A stretch of 64,000 nt of DNA from Corythucha ciliata. Lineage: Eukaryota > Arthropoda > Insecta > Hemiptera > Tingidae. The stretch is from positions 26,764,198-26,828,197 of the forward strand of contig CM075937.1 of assembly GCA_038030265.1 (NCBI GenBank). Direction: 5' to 3'. Within the stretch, counting starts at the first letter, position 1. Each line of letters opens with the position of its first letter. The notes under the pieces are model-generated. The model did no database searches, had not been told where the DNA came from, and saw only the letters and a list, made by a program, of their open reading frames with translations. Shown piece after piece: positions 33,359 through 44,792 of the stretch. The translations under genes were made by a program, and so were the position numbers.

Positions 33359-33786
33359 TATTTTTGGTCAAGTGTTAACAAGATGAAGAAAAATTCATTC
33401 AAAATGCTTAATTTTTTCGGACTGCATGGTATGTGTCTCGTGTAGCGAACACCATTAAATTCTCTCTGAAAACTTTGTTAATGAATTTATGGCATAAAAC
33501 TTCGTTTTTCATGGGTCACTGAGTGTATTACAGTCAATTTGAATGACTTCTGATGCGATTTTTGAAAAAAATGTTGAGGGGTACTCCCGGGGTATAAAGC
33601 AGGTGTCCAGAATACGGCGCAATAAGACTTGAAGGGTTAAACCACACACCGTAACTGCTGACGCCGTTTGACAGAATATTTGCTGAAGGTGGAAATGTTC
33701 AAAGAATTCCAACTCAGTATTAGGCTAGAAGCAACTCATATACATGTAGAAGAGCAAGGGAGACTACCATTTTTCCACAGACACCA

Positions 33787-33926
33787 AGGGCCGTATTCAG
33801 AAACCCACCTTTACAAAGCCTTAACCAAAGGAGTTGAAAAATGTGATGGTTTGTAAAAATGTGTCATCTGTTTTGAAGCGCTTAAAGGAGACGTGAAGGC
33901 TAAGGTTGGTTTCTGAATACGGGCCT
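33787..33926. repeat. Foldback MITE with AGGGCCGTATTCAGAAACC ends
   Basis: The left end GGGCCGTATTCAGAAACC is mirrored by GGTTTCTGAATACGGGCC at the right. The length is about 140 bp with no coding content. Directly downstream a TTCATAGTGAA...CACTGCGAT block occurs twice (33936 and 34028). Confidence 0.8.
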
Positions 33927-34234
33927 AAGGGTGCGTTCATAGTGAATCACCTTCACTGCGATACCTCGATGTGCGATGCCCCGATTTAACATCGATGAAG
34001 AACAAACATTAATAATTGTATGGGACTGTTCATAGTGAAGCACCCTCACTGCGATGTGATCTTCGATACCTCGCAAGTATCATGCGAACCATAAGGTTCC
34101 TCGACCCCCCTCCCGCTCGTTGCCTTTTTTTTTTCTTTTCAAAATCTTTCATAGTCCACCTTCCCACAATTTACGTAAGTCACGCACACCTGTTTCCTTC
34201 AAGCTTTAACCCTTATTTTGAAAAAATTAATGTC

Positions 34235-34600
34235 TGGAATAGGATCTGCATGCATGATGGAACTCCTCCTCAATTTAGTAGATTAGCCCGCCGTATTCTG
34301 GACACAACTTTCCCGAACCGATGGATCGGAAGAGCTGGTCCAACATAATGGCCGACATGTTCACCTGACTTGAACCCTTTAGACTTCTACGCATGGGGAC
34401 ACATCAAAACTATAGTCTACGCAGATCCTATTCCAGACATCGAAGAGATCCTATTCCAGAAAAAAAAAAAATCAACACGTGCAACAGTATCCGTGATGAA
34501 TTGCTCGATAAGGTCCACCGGTCGTTGGAAAGACGCGCACAACTTTGTATCCGCTAACAAGAAAGGCAATTCGAATTTTTTCTTTAAATTAAAAATTACT
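34235..34600 (+). pseudogene. Mariner-like transposase C-terminal fragment
   Basis: The plus strand gives MHDGTPPQFSRLARRILD (second catalytic Asp), then WIGRAGPT, a stop, and CSPDLNPLDFYAWGHIK (third Asp). In a shifted frame NSIRDELLDKVHRSLERRAQ follows. The stop, an A-run near 34460 and frameshifts make it nonfunctional. It differs in sequence from the transposase at 45493-46611, so it comes from another mariner-like lineage. Confidence 0.85.
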
Positions 34601-34664
34601 TAATCCGATAAATGTTATATTTTTAGGGTTTTGGCTTTTTTCTTCTTCTACTTCTTCGTTTCCT

Positions 34665-34699
34665 GAGCTTTCGCCTTCTTGTGCTGAAGGCATCGTCAG
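34665..34699 (-). ncRNA. Hammerhead ribozyme core (PLE type)
   Basis: The minus strand reads CUGACGA, stem II GCCUUC/GAAGGC with a short loop, then GAAAGCUC, where AGCU forms the minimal stem III and C is the cleavage position. Flanks UUCU and AGGA can form a 4-bp stem I with one G-U pair. The next block (GAAGAAGTAGAAGAAG...GCCAAAAC) is shared with 5970-6000. No RT frame is next to it. Confidence 0.7.
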
Positions 34700-35160
34700 A
34701 GAACTTTTTTGGGTTTTTTTATTTTTAAAACATAGACATGTGACGAATGGAGGGGTGTCAATTTCTTCTTGCTGATTAGAAAATTTGTTGTTGATGGCAA
34801 CTGAGAATGTCTTCTGGTCATCTTCTTTTCAAGTTTGCAATCAGTGGCCTCCAGGCATGTGGTACATGAATTCCTTCATCTCTGTTGAAGTTTTCTTTTT
34901 TCTTCCGAATGCCTTCCGAAAGATAAGCTGCACGCTTCTAATTTTGTAACACGCGTAGTGTATTGAAGTGAAACACTTCATGTATTATTTTAAAAACTTA
35001 TGATTTGGGAAATGAAGCCTATTCACTACTCAGAGACATAAGTAATCCTTGCAAACCGTCTGAAATGAGTTTTTCCGAAGTTTGTACCGTGATGAGCAAG
35101 CAATTTTCTTCGAATCAGTGTCAAATTGGTTCCGAAGAGTAAAAAAAGTCGCAATTCCTT

Positions 35161-35600
35161 GCAAATACGGAGTTTATTTGACGGGCGTGAACTTAGCCCC
35201 CTTTTAGCTTTTTGGAAGGTCAATTCTATGAACAACAAATTCAGACGCTAATATTTTTCTGAACGCCGGAAAACTACTCTAAAGCAAGCAAATAAAGATG
35301 CTAACTAACTATATATATTCCCTATATCCCGTTCTACGCACAACAAAAGACGATAATTTTAACCTTATTAATCATGATTGCCAAGATAACCTTTGGTGCC
35401 AATGAAAAATAAAAGACTGGCTGAAAATGAACGATCTGGGCAGTTTTCACACTTCCTACCACCCCAGGTTCCAAGTCCGGCGACAGAATTGCCTCAAAAT
35501 TTGACCACACGTCCTTTAAAGTATGCTGATTCGAGTGATATGAGTCGCTGAAGTGGTCGGTCCCCAAATAAGACAATGAAAAATAAAAGACTGGCTAAAC
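35161..35600 (-). repeat. Inverted copy of the 56.7-57.15 kb Gypsy leader
   Basis: The reverse complement matches 56740-57165 closely, including one unit of the 174-bp repeat, GCGTAGAAC, TAGTTAGTTAGCATC and GGGGGCTAAGTTCACGCCCG. A separate forward block at 34964-35005 (GAAGTGAAACACTTCA) matches the presumed LTR start at 58882. Together they suggest a rearranged relict of the same Gypsy family. Confidence 0.75.
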
Positions 35601-35642
35601 TAGTTATAATATAATAAGTATAAATAAGTATATAAGACAAGA

Positions 35643-36957
35643 TTAATTTTCACCCTCCGGTTGCTGTTGTTGCGGTGGTGGTGGTGGTGGTTGTTGTTGT
35701 TGTTGTTGTTGTTGTTGCTGTTGTCGTTCCGATTCTAACGGGGGTGGCTCCCGGCGGGGCCTGGCCTGCGGGCTTCTAGACCGCCGCCGGTTCCTTTGCT
35801 CCTAGAATGTAAAATGATGTTGGTAAAACTGGAAAACTGCAACTGATAATGTCAACGTACTCGCCATTCCAATTCTTGGGCTCTCATCTGTAAAACCAGA
35901 TCGAAATAAATTATATACTTGAGTGAAATGGTCATACGAGGTGTGATCAAAAAGTACGGTGAATGATTGTTCATAGCAGCAAATGCTGAAGCTACATCGA
36001 TTTTGGGTAATAAACTATGTAGCTCTATCTTTTCAGCCATACAGTGCCAAGTGGGAACATGCTGAGACCTTTCCACTAATGTAATACAGGGTGGTCGGTT
36101 TTGAGTAGCAAAAACAAGTTGGGTGATAGTACATAAAAAATGGGGAACTCGCACATTTTTCAAGCACCAATCGGGCTGCAACTACCATTGATATCCTTCT
36201 GTCCATGTGCCAATTCACCGGTCTACTTTTTTCCCAAATCGGACATTCATGCAAGTTCCCCATTTTTATTCGGGTGGTGGCCTATCTTTTTTTGTTTTTG
36301 AGTAATAATTTTTATGGTGATTTTAAGGAACATTCGCATTTTCCCCCGAAAAACTGTCATTTCTCAGCTTGTACTGCCGTTTTGTTCTAAATCTACGGAA
36401 AATTTCCTACGGAGTGGAAGCGAAATGAATCAGTACACAATCTTCACAAACGCCTAGAAACATGACGCTTTTTTGTGAAACGAAAAAACCAGAATTTTAA
36501 ATGTTTTTAAACAAATTACAGCTTTTTGGAAAATCGCTTTTCAGTTTGTCAAACGACAGAAAAACTTCTCCGATTTCTCAGCTTTCCAACATGCGGTACT
36601 CGAAAAGTAATGAGCGAAATATCAATACATTTTTAGCCATTGCGTACAAACCGTCTAATTGAAAAATATTTTGCACGTTACTTGGCAAGTACTGCACGTG
36701 ACTATCCGGTGTTAAAAAAGATAAAATGCAACTTACGTCTTCGGCTATCCTTAGGAGCGTCCGGAGATGATCCGTGGTGAGAGTGCTGGCAAGAAATGCC
36801 AGCATCTCAGCCCGTGCCGCCCTTTCTCTGGAACAATGTAACGCGTTATTTATGCGACTCATATATCTTCGTCATGGTAATCATAACATACCTCGACGCC
36901 TCGTCTCTCATCACTTGAGGCTTCGGTTTGGAAAATTTTTTATTTTGTGGCGCCATT
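35643..36957 (-). CDS. Four-exon gene for a 113-residue protein of unknown function
   Basis: Exons (minus): 36957-36892 with ATG at 36956, 36827-36737, 35887-35861 and 35801-35643 (TAA at 35645-35643). Every junction is consensus: GTATGT, GTAAGT and GTACGT donors; TTGCAG, TTCCAG, TTACAG and TTCTAG acceptors. Coding length is 342 nt and the frame holds throughout. The basic N-terminus (MAPQNKKFSKPKPQ) is followed by a likely helix (ERAARAEMLAFLAS...HLRTLLRIAED), MRAQELEWR, an Arg/Ser-rich stretch (RNRRRSRSPQARPRR), then 11 Gln, 6 Pro and 4 Gln. An acceptor just before the ATG implies an upstream 5' UTR exon. No family recognised; host gene or spliced element gene are both possible. Confidence 0.7.
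36088..36620 (+). mobile_element. Half MITE of the CAGGGTGGTCGG family, in an intron
   Basis: It starts TA-CAGGGTGGTCGGTTTTGAG, matching the left arm of the element at 31836, through GGCCTATCT and AAAACTGTCATTTCTCAGCT. A ~120-bp insert bounded by GGGGAACT/AGTTCCCC breaks it at 36141-36260. No right end is present. It lies inside the 849-bp intron 2 (36736-35888) of the four-exon gene. Confidence 0.75.
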
Positions 36958-37038
36958 CTGCAATTTCAATTATTTACATTTTAACATTTGACAATGACAA
37001 TTTCAACATGCATAGTTTTGGCGATACTTGATTACAAG

Positions 37039-37219
37039 AAGGTCGGTCATCCACTGTCAGCGTTTTCGAGCGGCGCTACAACGAGCGTATATCAAAAGCC
37101 TTGAATTTAATTCACTGCAGCAAAGCCTACAGTGGACGATGTCACCTTCAATTTTAGCCTTAGGGATGTAGGCTCGTTGTAGCGCTGGTCGAAAACGCTG
37201 CCAGAGGGCGACGGGCCTA
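37039..37219. repeat. Foldback MITE, GAGCGGCGCTACAACG family, copy 2
   Basis: It contains TTTTCGAGCGGCGCTACAAC, CACTGCAG...CTACAGTGG and CTCGTTGTAGCGCTGGTCGA in the same order as copy 1 at 29271. It lies just upstream of the four-exon gene's ATG exon. Confidence 0.8.
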
Positions 37220-37229
37220 ATGTAGGGGT

Positions 37230-38770
37230 ATTCATTCTCAGAAGTGTAACATTTATGCTATCCACGTAAACGTATTTATTTTGTTTGAATTTATCATATA
37301 ACAGATACAAGGTTGAGCATTTTTCATGAATACCCCCAAATTTAAGAAAAATGATTCATATCTAAGATCTAACCATGCTTGTTTAATTTTAAAAAAGACA
37401 TGAATGAAACTTACTTACTAACGGACGGCTAGCTGAGGTGTGTTCTGTGTTGGGATATGCGAGATGGTAGCGTTACGAAGCAGTTCATGAGAGGGGGCAT
37501 TAATTTCCACTTCCATAAAGTCATCATTCAAAAAAGCAAGGTCATCTTTTTCATGGTTATGGTTAGTGTGTCGTATTCCCTTCTAAGCAACCTCGTCCAT
37601 CCTTCACGCACACTCGCATACTTGATCACTTTTTTCGGACTTGCAATTTGAATCTACTCGAGAGGTGCATATCCTCAGAGCATTATCAATAGTTGAGCGT
37701 TAAGAGCGCTCTCTTGATTGCCGAAGCAGAAACATGTAATCAGGCAATTTAGACTTATCGGGAACGCACACCTCTTGTTTGGAAACCAAGTTATCTGAAA
37801 CATCATTGGTGTATTCCTGATTGACACGTTGTATTTAACCTAACAGTGACACCCGTCTTTGGAAATCAGTGTTGCCATTTAAACACATAGTCCGCCCCCA
37901 GTGGTGTCATATCATGAAATTGTATATTTGGAGTGAAATCAATGAGAGCCCTTCTTTCTTGTTGTTTCCTAACCTACAAAAACATCTCCCATTGCCTTCA
38001 AGCGAGGTTTCACTGCGTTGTAGTTCCTGTAACGAGTTCCATCCTTCTTGGTAACGCTACCTTAAAATTTACCAAAGTAAAGGTATTTATTTTATTTCAT
38101 TACACAAATTCAGTCGCATTCAGCTATTAGGTACTTGGCTCTCTAAAAACTGGTTATAGGTCCGGTCTATTTTTCAACTTAATTTGCATTTCACGACTGG
38201 TCTTGAGGCCCGTTCACAAGCTCTATGTTTTCGTTTTCGACGTGTCAATGCAACCTATCAAAATTAATCTTTTATCGAGGGAATAAATTTCTTTGGCTTT
38301 ATTGACTACACACCACGCAAGCAAAGAGTAGTGAACGGTGAACGGGCCTTTAGACCCGCCGCAAATTGAGCCCACGCATGGATCAACAAGTGAAAATGGA
38401 TAGTCTTAACCGTTTTTTGAGCTTGGGTGACCGGCGGGCCTTACAATTAGTGTGTTTCCTAATTATCCATGACTGAGCCCTGTACACACGCAAACATATT
38501 TTTTTTTTTTCTTCGGTATGCCTTCGTGCGCCAGAGTGAAGACATATTTTTACAAGTTGACCTGTGAGTGTGTAATCGTTTTAAATGTCTTGGTGTGTAC
38601 AAGGGCCTGTATTTTGGTCCTGAACTTGGCATCCTTCTTCCCCATTGGAACGAGAAAAAAAAAATATGGGAAACCTCTTCCAGCTCTTCTGTTTCTCCCT
38701 AAACTGGACATGTCTTGTATCACATTTTCTGTTTATACACTCCCTCTATTTCTTTTCTGTGCTCGCTGGG
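37230..38770. other. Unassigned sequence
   Basis: I find no supported gene or repeat. Short A+T-rich frames are scattered. A T-run lies at 38500. Confidence 0.45.
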
Positions 38771-38772
38771 CC

Positions 38773-38905
38773 TAAGTCCGGTCGTCCACTGCAAGCGTTG
38801 GTGCTACAATGCTCGACAACGAGCGTACATCCAAAAGCCTTGAATTGTATGCGCCTGCAGATGTTTGAGCCTTTGGTTGTACGCTCGTTGTCACGCGCTC
38901 ATGCA
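38773..38905. repeat. Foldback MITE, GAGCGGCGCTACAACG family, copy 3 (shortened)
   Basis: GTCCGGTCGTCCACTGCAAG, ACAACGAGCGTACATCCAAA and TACGCTCGTTGTCACGCGC match copies 1 and 2, with the outer right part missing. Confidence 0.75.
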
Positions 38906-38909
38906 TGTA

Positions 38910-39830
38910 GTGCCTGTATCGATCTTTTTACACAACAAAAGAACCTAATTTAATGATCCCCTCTCCTGCCTGGGTAAAACCGGTTCCGGTCCCGAACGGA
39001 ACGAGGACCAGCCCGAATTCGGTTCGTTTCGTGCAGGAATATAGCTTGCCTCACACAAGCATTAAAGGGCGAATCGGAGAACTATTAAAGGGGGGTGGGA
39101 ACCGAAAACGCTCCCATAGAATAGCCCCTCCCCTTTTATCCATCCACCCCTCACGAGTCATCTGCGATTAGACAAGCCGTACTAGCCTACTAGGGGTCAT
39201 CCCATTTTTACACCCACTCTGGGATTGGATGTAAACTTCTTCCCGAAACCGTCCAAAATGGGTGACTAAATTGTCCAAAAAAGTATAGGGGGTAATACTG
39301 CTTGACTTTAAATTCAATCCAAATAGTGTGACAAATTTTAGTTTAGGCTTGAAAGAATCAAATCCACTGGGGGGGGGGGGGCATAAATGAAACGCACCAT
39401 TGCCAATCGCCAGCTGCCGAAACCAATCATACAAGACAGCGAATTCCAGATAGTCATAGGCGGATCTAGTGGTTGGGGTAACAGGGGTCTGGCAAAATCT
39501 CTCTAGACATAGTGGTGGGGGTGTACTGTGCGAGGAAAAAGGGTTTTTATACAACCCCCCCTCTATAAATAGACCAATACTTTCGAGACGAGACCGAGAT
39601 CCACTTTTTAAGTACGAGACCGAGATCTTGAGCCCCCAATCCTTGGGGCACCACTCGATGGCTGTCAGGGTTCCACGTGCACTAATGATCCGTTTAACCA
39701 GCTTTTTTATAGCGCGAAAGTTGTCTGTTTATCCATTCGACCTTAAGTTGAATGCCACCAATGCTATGTTGGGGGGGGGGGCGATTAGTTAGGTACGTAA
39801 GGACGGCCCATGCTCGGTGCACAAACTCAT
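38910..39830. other. Unassigned sequence with G-runs
   Basis: No gene is seen. G-runs lie at 39369-39382 and 39771-39781. Around 39588-39630 GAGACCGAGATC occurs twice. Confidence 0.45.
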
Positions 39831-39839
39831 GTGATTGGT

Positions 39840-40320
39840 TTATTGTTTCAGGGGCGTGAATAGCCATGTTTGTCCATTTTTTGGGTGTATATAACCACTT
39901 TAAAGGCGTGAATCGTCGTCTGTAGCCTCTGTAGGACGCGAAACGATCAGTTTGGTCACTTTGAGACCGTGGTGAATATATTTTTATAATTCTTTCCCTT
40001 ATTTGCGGCGCTGGAAAGTATGCGAGTATGCCATTCTTAGTGCGTGAATAGCAAATTCTAATATTTTTAGGGCACGAATTGCCACTATAGAAATTTTAAA
40101 GGCGTGAAGACTAATTTAGAGCATTTGACATTCTCTGGACAGGAATAATCTGTATAGGGCTTTTCAAAGCGCGAGTAGTCAATTAAAACATTTATAGGCC
40201 TCATATAGATTCAGTTTTCCCAATCTTATAGGGCGTGAATAGCTAGTTGGATGAATTTTCTACACGGTGTTTCAGAACATTGCGGCATGCTTTTGCATGC
40301 TTATTCCTGCCCTGAAAATA
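39840..40320 (-). repeat. Degenerate GGCGTGAATNGCCA tandem repeat
   Basis: GGCGTGAAT-type words recur about every 45 bp (39852, 39904, 40040s, 40100, 40230). Each is followed by a GCCA/GTCA word and T-rich sequence ending in a CCATTTT-like block. It matches the repeat at 48230-49570 in opposite orientation. Confidence 0.65.
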
Positions 40321-40329
40321 TTATGATTT

Positions 40330-41535
40330 GACGAAATAAACGTTGGTCAAAAACGAATTCCCACATAGACACGAGCCATTTTGATTTTTTGGCAATTTTG
40401 GCGATTTTTCCCTGAAAAAATTCGATTTCTGAACCTTTTACTTGACCAAAATGCATTTATGACCATATGTTCGGAATCCTAATGACAATTCCCATCATAA
40501 TACGATGGGGAAGCGAGGTTCGATTTTTCAAAGGTAATTCGACTCATAACAAATAAGAAGGTTAGAACCCACCTCACCCCCTTTCAATGTTTAGAAGAAG
40601 TAAGGAGGAGTCTAGTCTCCAACTTCTGCCGTTTCGTTTAGATATTTTTTGTGTTGGTTAAAGTGAATAGTCCCTCGCCTTTTTATTTATTTATTTTTTC
40701 GGAGATTACAAAAATGGCTCGTGAACTTGGTGCCCGGCGAAGTAAAGGTTCACAAAGAAGGAGAAGCCAGCTTTAAAAAAAAACCATGTTGATATTGTTC
40801 TACGATGATCGTTGTAGATTGCAGTCATCGCAGAAAAACTGTAGCGGCTGAATTGAATACGAATATGTCAAAGAAGAAAGGGCAGTCGTTTCTGGTACAC
40901 CGAACACTGAATCCCACCAAAAACTTTAAATACAACACACACAGTGTAGTGAGCTCAACGGCCAGAAAATAAGTTTTCATGGGTGATGGTGATACTCACA
41001 GTTTCACAAGTGCTGTACACCGTACCCTGTGTCTCGAGTTTGCTTGTCACCCGAAAGTCATCAATTTCGACTAATCCCGGAAGAAACCAAACCCGACATT
41101 CGTGTGCTTTTGACGGTGGTCTCTGGAGGGTGTAAATGTGTCGAACACGTCTGTTATGACTTCAAAAGCATAATAAACGATTCAATTTGACTACACGAAG
41201 TGTTTTTACCGTGAGCTGCGCCGGAGTGAAAAGACATTTTGGTTATCTAGAATTCTAGAGAGAGGTGAGGAAAATAATGTTCATCTGAAGCCGGGCGGAT
41301 TCAAAAAATCAAGTAGCCTCTGTCGATTGCGAATCAGGTCTTCCCGACACTAATTATTGCGTAGAGAAACTTAAAAAATATGTGAAAAACACTGAACTGC
41401 CTTAAAACGTGGGATTTGTATCAATAATGTCAAACTGTCCTAGGGGGTTGATGATAAGGTGATAAGGTTTATTATGAGTCGAAACTTCCCCGACGTATTG
41501 CAACCATTTTCATTTTAATGAAGGAGTTAATTCAT
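40330..41535. other. Unassigned sequence
   Basis: I see no protein motifs, terminal inverted repeats or tandem repeats in this interval. Confidence 0.45.
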
Positions 41536-41540
41536 TTTCA

Positions 41541-41684
41541 AAGCTCGGTGCACACGATGCATTTTTCGAAGCTTGTTTACATGCATGGTGAAAAAAAAAC
41601 ATATGATCCCCGGTAGTGACCGGTTGTTTTTTTAGAACAGGCAGGCCATCATGCTTCAAAAAATGCATCGTGTGCACCGAGCTT
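41541..41684. mobile_element. 144-bp MITE, AGCTCGGTGCACACG family, copy 2
   Basis: It is the inverse of the copy at 29800-29942: AAGCTCGGTGCACACGATGC and GCATCGTGTGCACCGAGCTT ends, with CAGGCAGGCCATCATG inside. The interiors differ at few positions, so the family moved fairly recently. Confidence 0.85.
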
Positions 41685-41869
41685 AATACAAAAAACATGC
41701 ATACGTGACTGACTGATTGTTGACACAAAAATTTCAAAAATACAAAATCACCCGTATCTTTATGGGACATTGTTTTTTACCGACGTTTATTTCGTCAAAT
41801 GGTAATACTTTCAGGTCAGGAATAACCATACAAAAGGCTGCAGTAAAGTTGTGACACACCCCCTATAGG

Positions 41870-42110
41870 CTTAGATTTCGATTTTAGACATTTTCAGTGC
41901 CAAAATGGACGGATCAGGTATTTTTAATGTGCGAATCGTAAGTTTTGGTTATTTCATGGCTTGGATATTACCAGTTTTTGGTGCGCTTAGTCATGAGTTT
42001 TGTTATTTATATGGCGCTAAAAGTACGAAAAGTCAAATGTTTAGTTAAGCCATTTTCGGCGCGAAAATGGTAGCTTTTGCCATTTTTATGACAGGAATAA
42101 TCTGTTCGGT
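41870..42110 (-). repeat. Second patch of the degenerate 45-bp repeat
   Basis: Words such as TTTCAGTGCCAAAATGG, AATGTGCGAATCG, GGTGCGCTTAGTCATGAG and CGGCGCGAAAATGG recur at 40-50 bp, resembling the arrays at 39840 and 48230. Confidence 0.5.
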
Positions 42111-42910
42111 TGTTTGGAGAAAGGGAATCTTCGTGAAATTAAGTTTTAAAAAGAGTCATAATAGCAACGAAATTGGCACAACTCCAAGTTCGGCTCGAAA
42201 AATTCATTTTGATGTACAGTTCGAGGATTCCGCAACGATACGGGGTAGCGAACATCCTGTTAGAGAGGGTTGACGTTAGCCAACTCATCGCTTTTAGGGG
42301 TGAAGACAATTTTTCAAACAGGGTCTCTAATCCTATGTGGTTTCGTGAGCTGATTCGATAAAAATCAACCACAAGTCCGTTCGACGATTAGATTTTTAGT
42401 TACGACGTAAATTGTTCCTGAAATCTTTGTTTTTGCCTGAATATTCCCAAGAAATTCTCACTTAGGGATGAAGTTTACGATTTTAGTTCATAACTCAAAG
42501 AATATTGATTTCAGAGAATTTAGCTATCTTGCATTTTATTCAGCACCAAAAACAACATCAGGAACCACAAATGAAACAACTCCATCAATAAATTTAGGGC
42601 GTGAGGATTAAAAAAAAAAAGTAATCAAGTCAAAAGCAACGTTTTTATTACAAATTATGCCATAACTTGAGAAGTACTCAGCCTATGGACTTGAGGCTGA
42701 TTTTTATCGACTCAGGACACACAACACAAGGTTAGGTCACCCCGTGTGGGAAATTTGAGTCGTCCCTTATGTGGATAAATTGGCAAATGTCTACCCGCCC
42801 TTAAAAATTGGTTCCCCACAACGTATCGTTGCGGACTATTCGAATCCTCGAAGTAAACATCTAAAGGGATTTTTTAAGCCACGTTCGACATTGCGCAGAA
42901 TTTTGAAGCT

Positions 42911-44192
42911 ATGCTGGCATTATTTTATGTAATACAGGCAATTTTTAAATTCGTTTCAAAGTTTTATTTCTATAATGTCCAGGAAAAGAAACGGGAATTA
43001 CTAAAAAAAGCACAATTTGTCAACCTTGTCATAATGAAATTCCGTGATAAATTACCTTTGTTGGAGGAGAGCGACATAGTTTTAGGCGTGGCAGAAATTT
43101 TGAAGGGGAAATATGGATTATCCAGTCCTCCCCTAAACATTTCAAGGCAAATGTCACGAACTATTGTTGCTGGATTGCTCAAAACTCACGAATTTCTGCC
43201 AAGCAACAATGGCCATGAGCATGAGTTTGCTACTCTTGCCCATAAGTTTCGTTGCAAGTACAATCGAAACGGCAAAAACATTATTGACAAGGTGAGTCAA
43301 ATAATGGTTGAGTGGGGTTCACCTCCAATGGAAGACGAAGAGGATACTGAGGCATCAAATCAAAAGGAAAATAAGTCCTCACCCGCCCATGAGGCATCAC
43401 GTCCAATTACGTGCAGTGACGATACTTCCAAATCGTTAGTTGCGGATTTCGTTGATTGCGACATGCCAATTGTCTCTCCGTGTGTTGACGAAGTCCACAA
43501 ATTGCCTGATCTTTCTAATGAAGCGGCCGTTGGAAGCACTCCTGTTATTGCTACAAGGTGTAACAAGAGAATAGATTGCTTCATAAAAAGAATCGAAGTG
43601 TCTGAAGAAATGAAATGTGCCATACTCTCAGACAGCAGTGGCCAATTAAAATACAACTACACAAACATACTGAGAAAGTTGCTGCTTGAAAACGACATTC
43701 CATGCATATTTTGTGTGAAGAGGGTGAAGAGGTTGAAATCGTTCATGGTCGTTTACGGGTACGGCAAACACGAGGGATGCAGGACGCTTAAATTAACCAT
43801 TACCTCCAAGAGTGTGGTTGTCATGAGTAATCAAGTGACACTATCTTCTGATCACTACACACAAAAATTGACTAGTGTAATTAACCGAGAGGATAGGGCC
43901 ATAGCTAAGGACATTTTGCTGAACAAAACTGCTTTCAACTACCGCTTGGATTGCGTCTTGAAAGCTAACGAAAGTTTGATAGCTGAGGGGAACCTCCAAG
44001 ACATAAAATCATCTGCTGTAGTAAGGAAAATTAAGCAGGAAGCACTGTCGAAGAACGATTTGGACAGAGATCCTCTAATGAGTGTGATCAAAATGCAACG
44101 TGACGAAATAAAGAATAACGATCGTTATATCCAGCACGTTGGGTCGCCTTTGACTTGCGTTCTGTTCAGTTCTGAACAGTTGAAGGCATTAA
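42911..44192 (+). CDS. N-terminal part of a transposase/C48-peptidase polyprotein
   Basis: This 427-codon frame runs unbroken from ATG 42911 to a TTAA at 44189-44192, where the 8.9-kb insertion begins. The frame resumes in phase at 53096. Early residues are Lys-rich (QEKKRELLKKAQFVN). A region near residues 85-125 (QMSRTIVAGLLKTHEFLP) may bind DNA. An acidic linker near 150 is followed by KRLKSFMVVYGYGKHEGCRT, then VRKIKQEALSKNDLDRDP and a GSPLTCVLFSSEQL block. In related arthropod proteins, as I recall them, such a block directly precedes a catalytic HxDATG motif. The true start may lie in an upstream exon. Confidence 0.65.
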
Positions 44193-44792
44193 GGGGGGGT
44201 TTCAGGATGCTTGAAAATTGGCCCGCATTTTTCTCAGTCAGTTTTGGGAATTTTTCGGCCATTCTTTTTTCTATATTTTTATGAAGACTAGTACTAATGG
44301 CGAGAGATCTTCTTTTTTTGAATTTTTTTTTTTTGAAAAATTTAAATTTTTAATTTTTTCAATTTTGAGTTTATCAAAAAACAAAGATCTCTCGTCACTG
44401 CAAAACATCTTCTTGAATTGATATACGCTTACCCGAAATCAATCGGATGCTCCAACTCGCCGAAATTTAGGGGCGAATCGGCACCTAAATTTAAACAAAA
44501 AACCGGGTTATTTCTGACTTCATAGTTCTAGTGGAATCCGCTAGAGAGGCCATCACGCTCCGGTCGATAACGCAGATGGAAAGAGCGCCGGCGAAACTTT
44601 TTTTTCTTCTTCTTCTTCTTCTTCTTCTTCCTCGTATTCTTTTTTTTACAAACCAGTGTCCCGCCTTTTTTATCCATGCTAATTTCAATGATTGTATTTG
44701 GATAGCTTCACGTGTTCGATAGTTGGCAATAAATGTATTTTAGTGTTCGTCCTCGCGTCGTGCTTTAAAATATTTTGCTAATGTGTAATATA

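Noticed and set aside
33509..33712. Minus-strand frame with LLRRILDTC as a mariner fragment
   Set aside because: It resembles the ARRILDTTF word of the fragment at 34.2 kb only over a few residues, with no catalytic motif.
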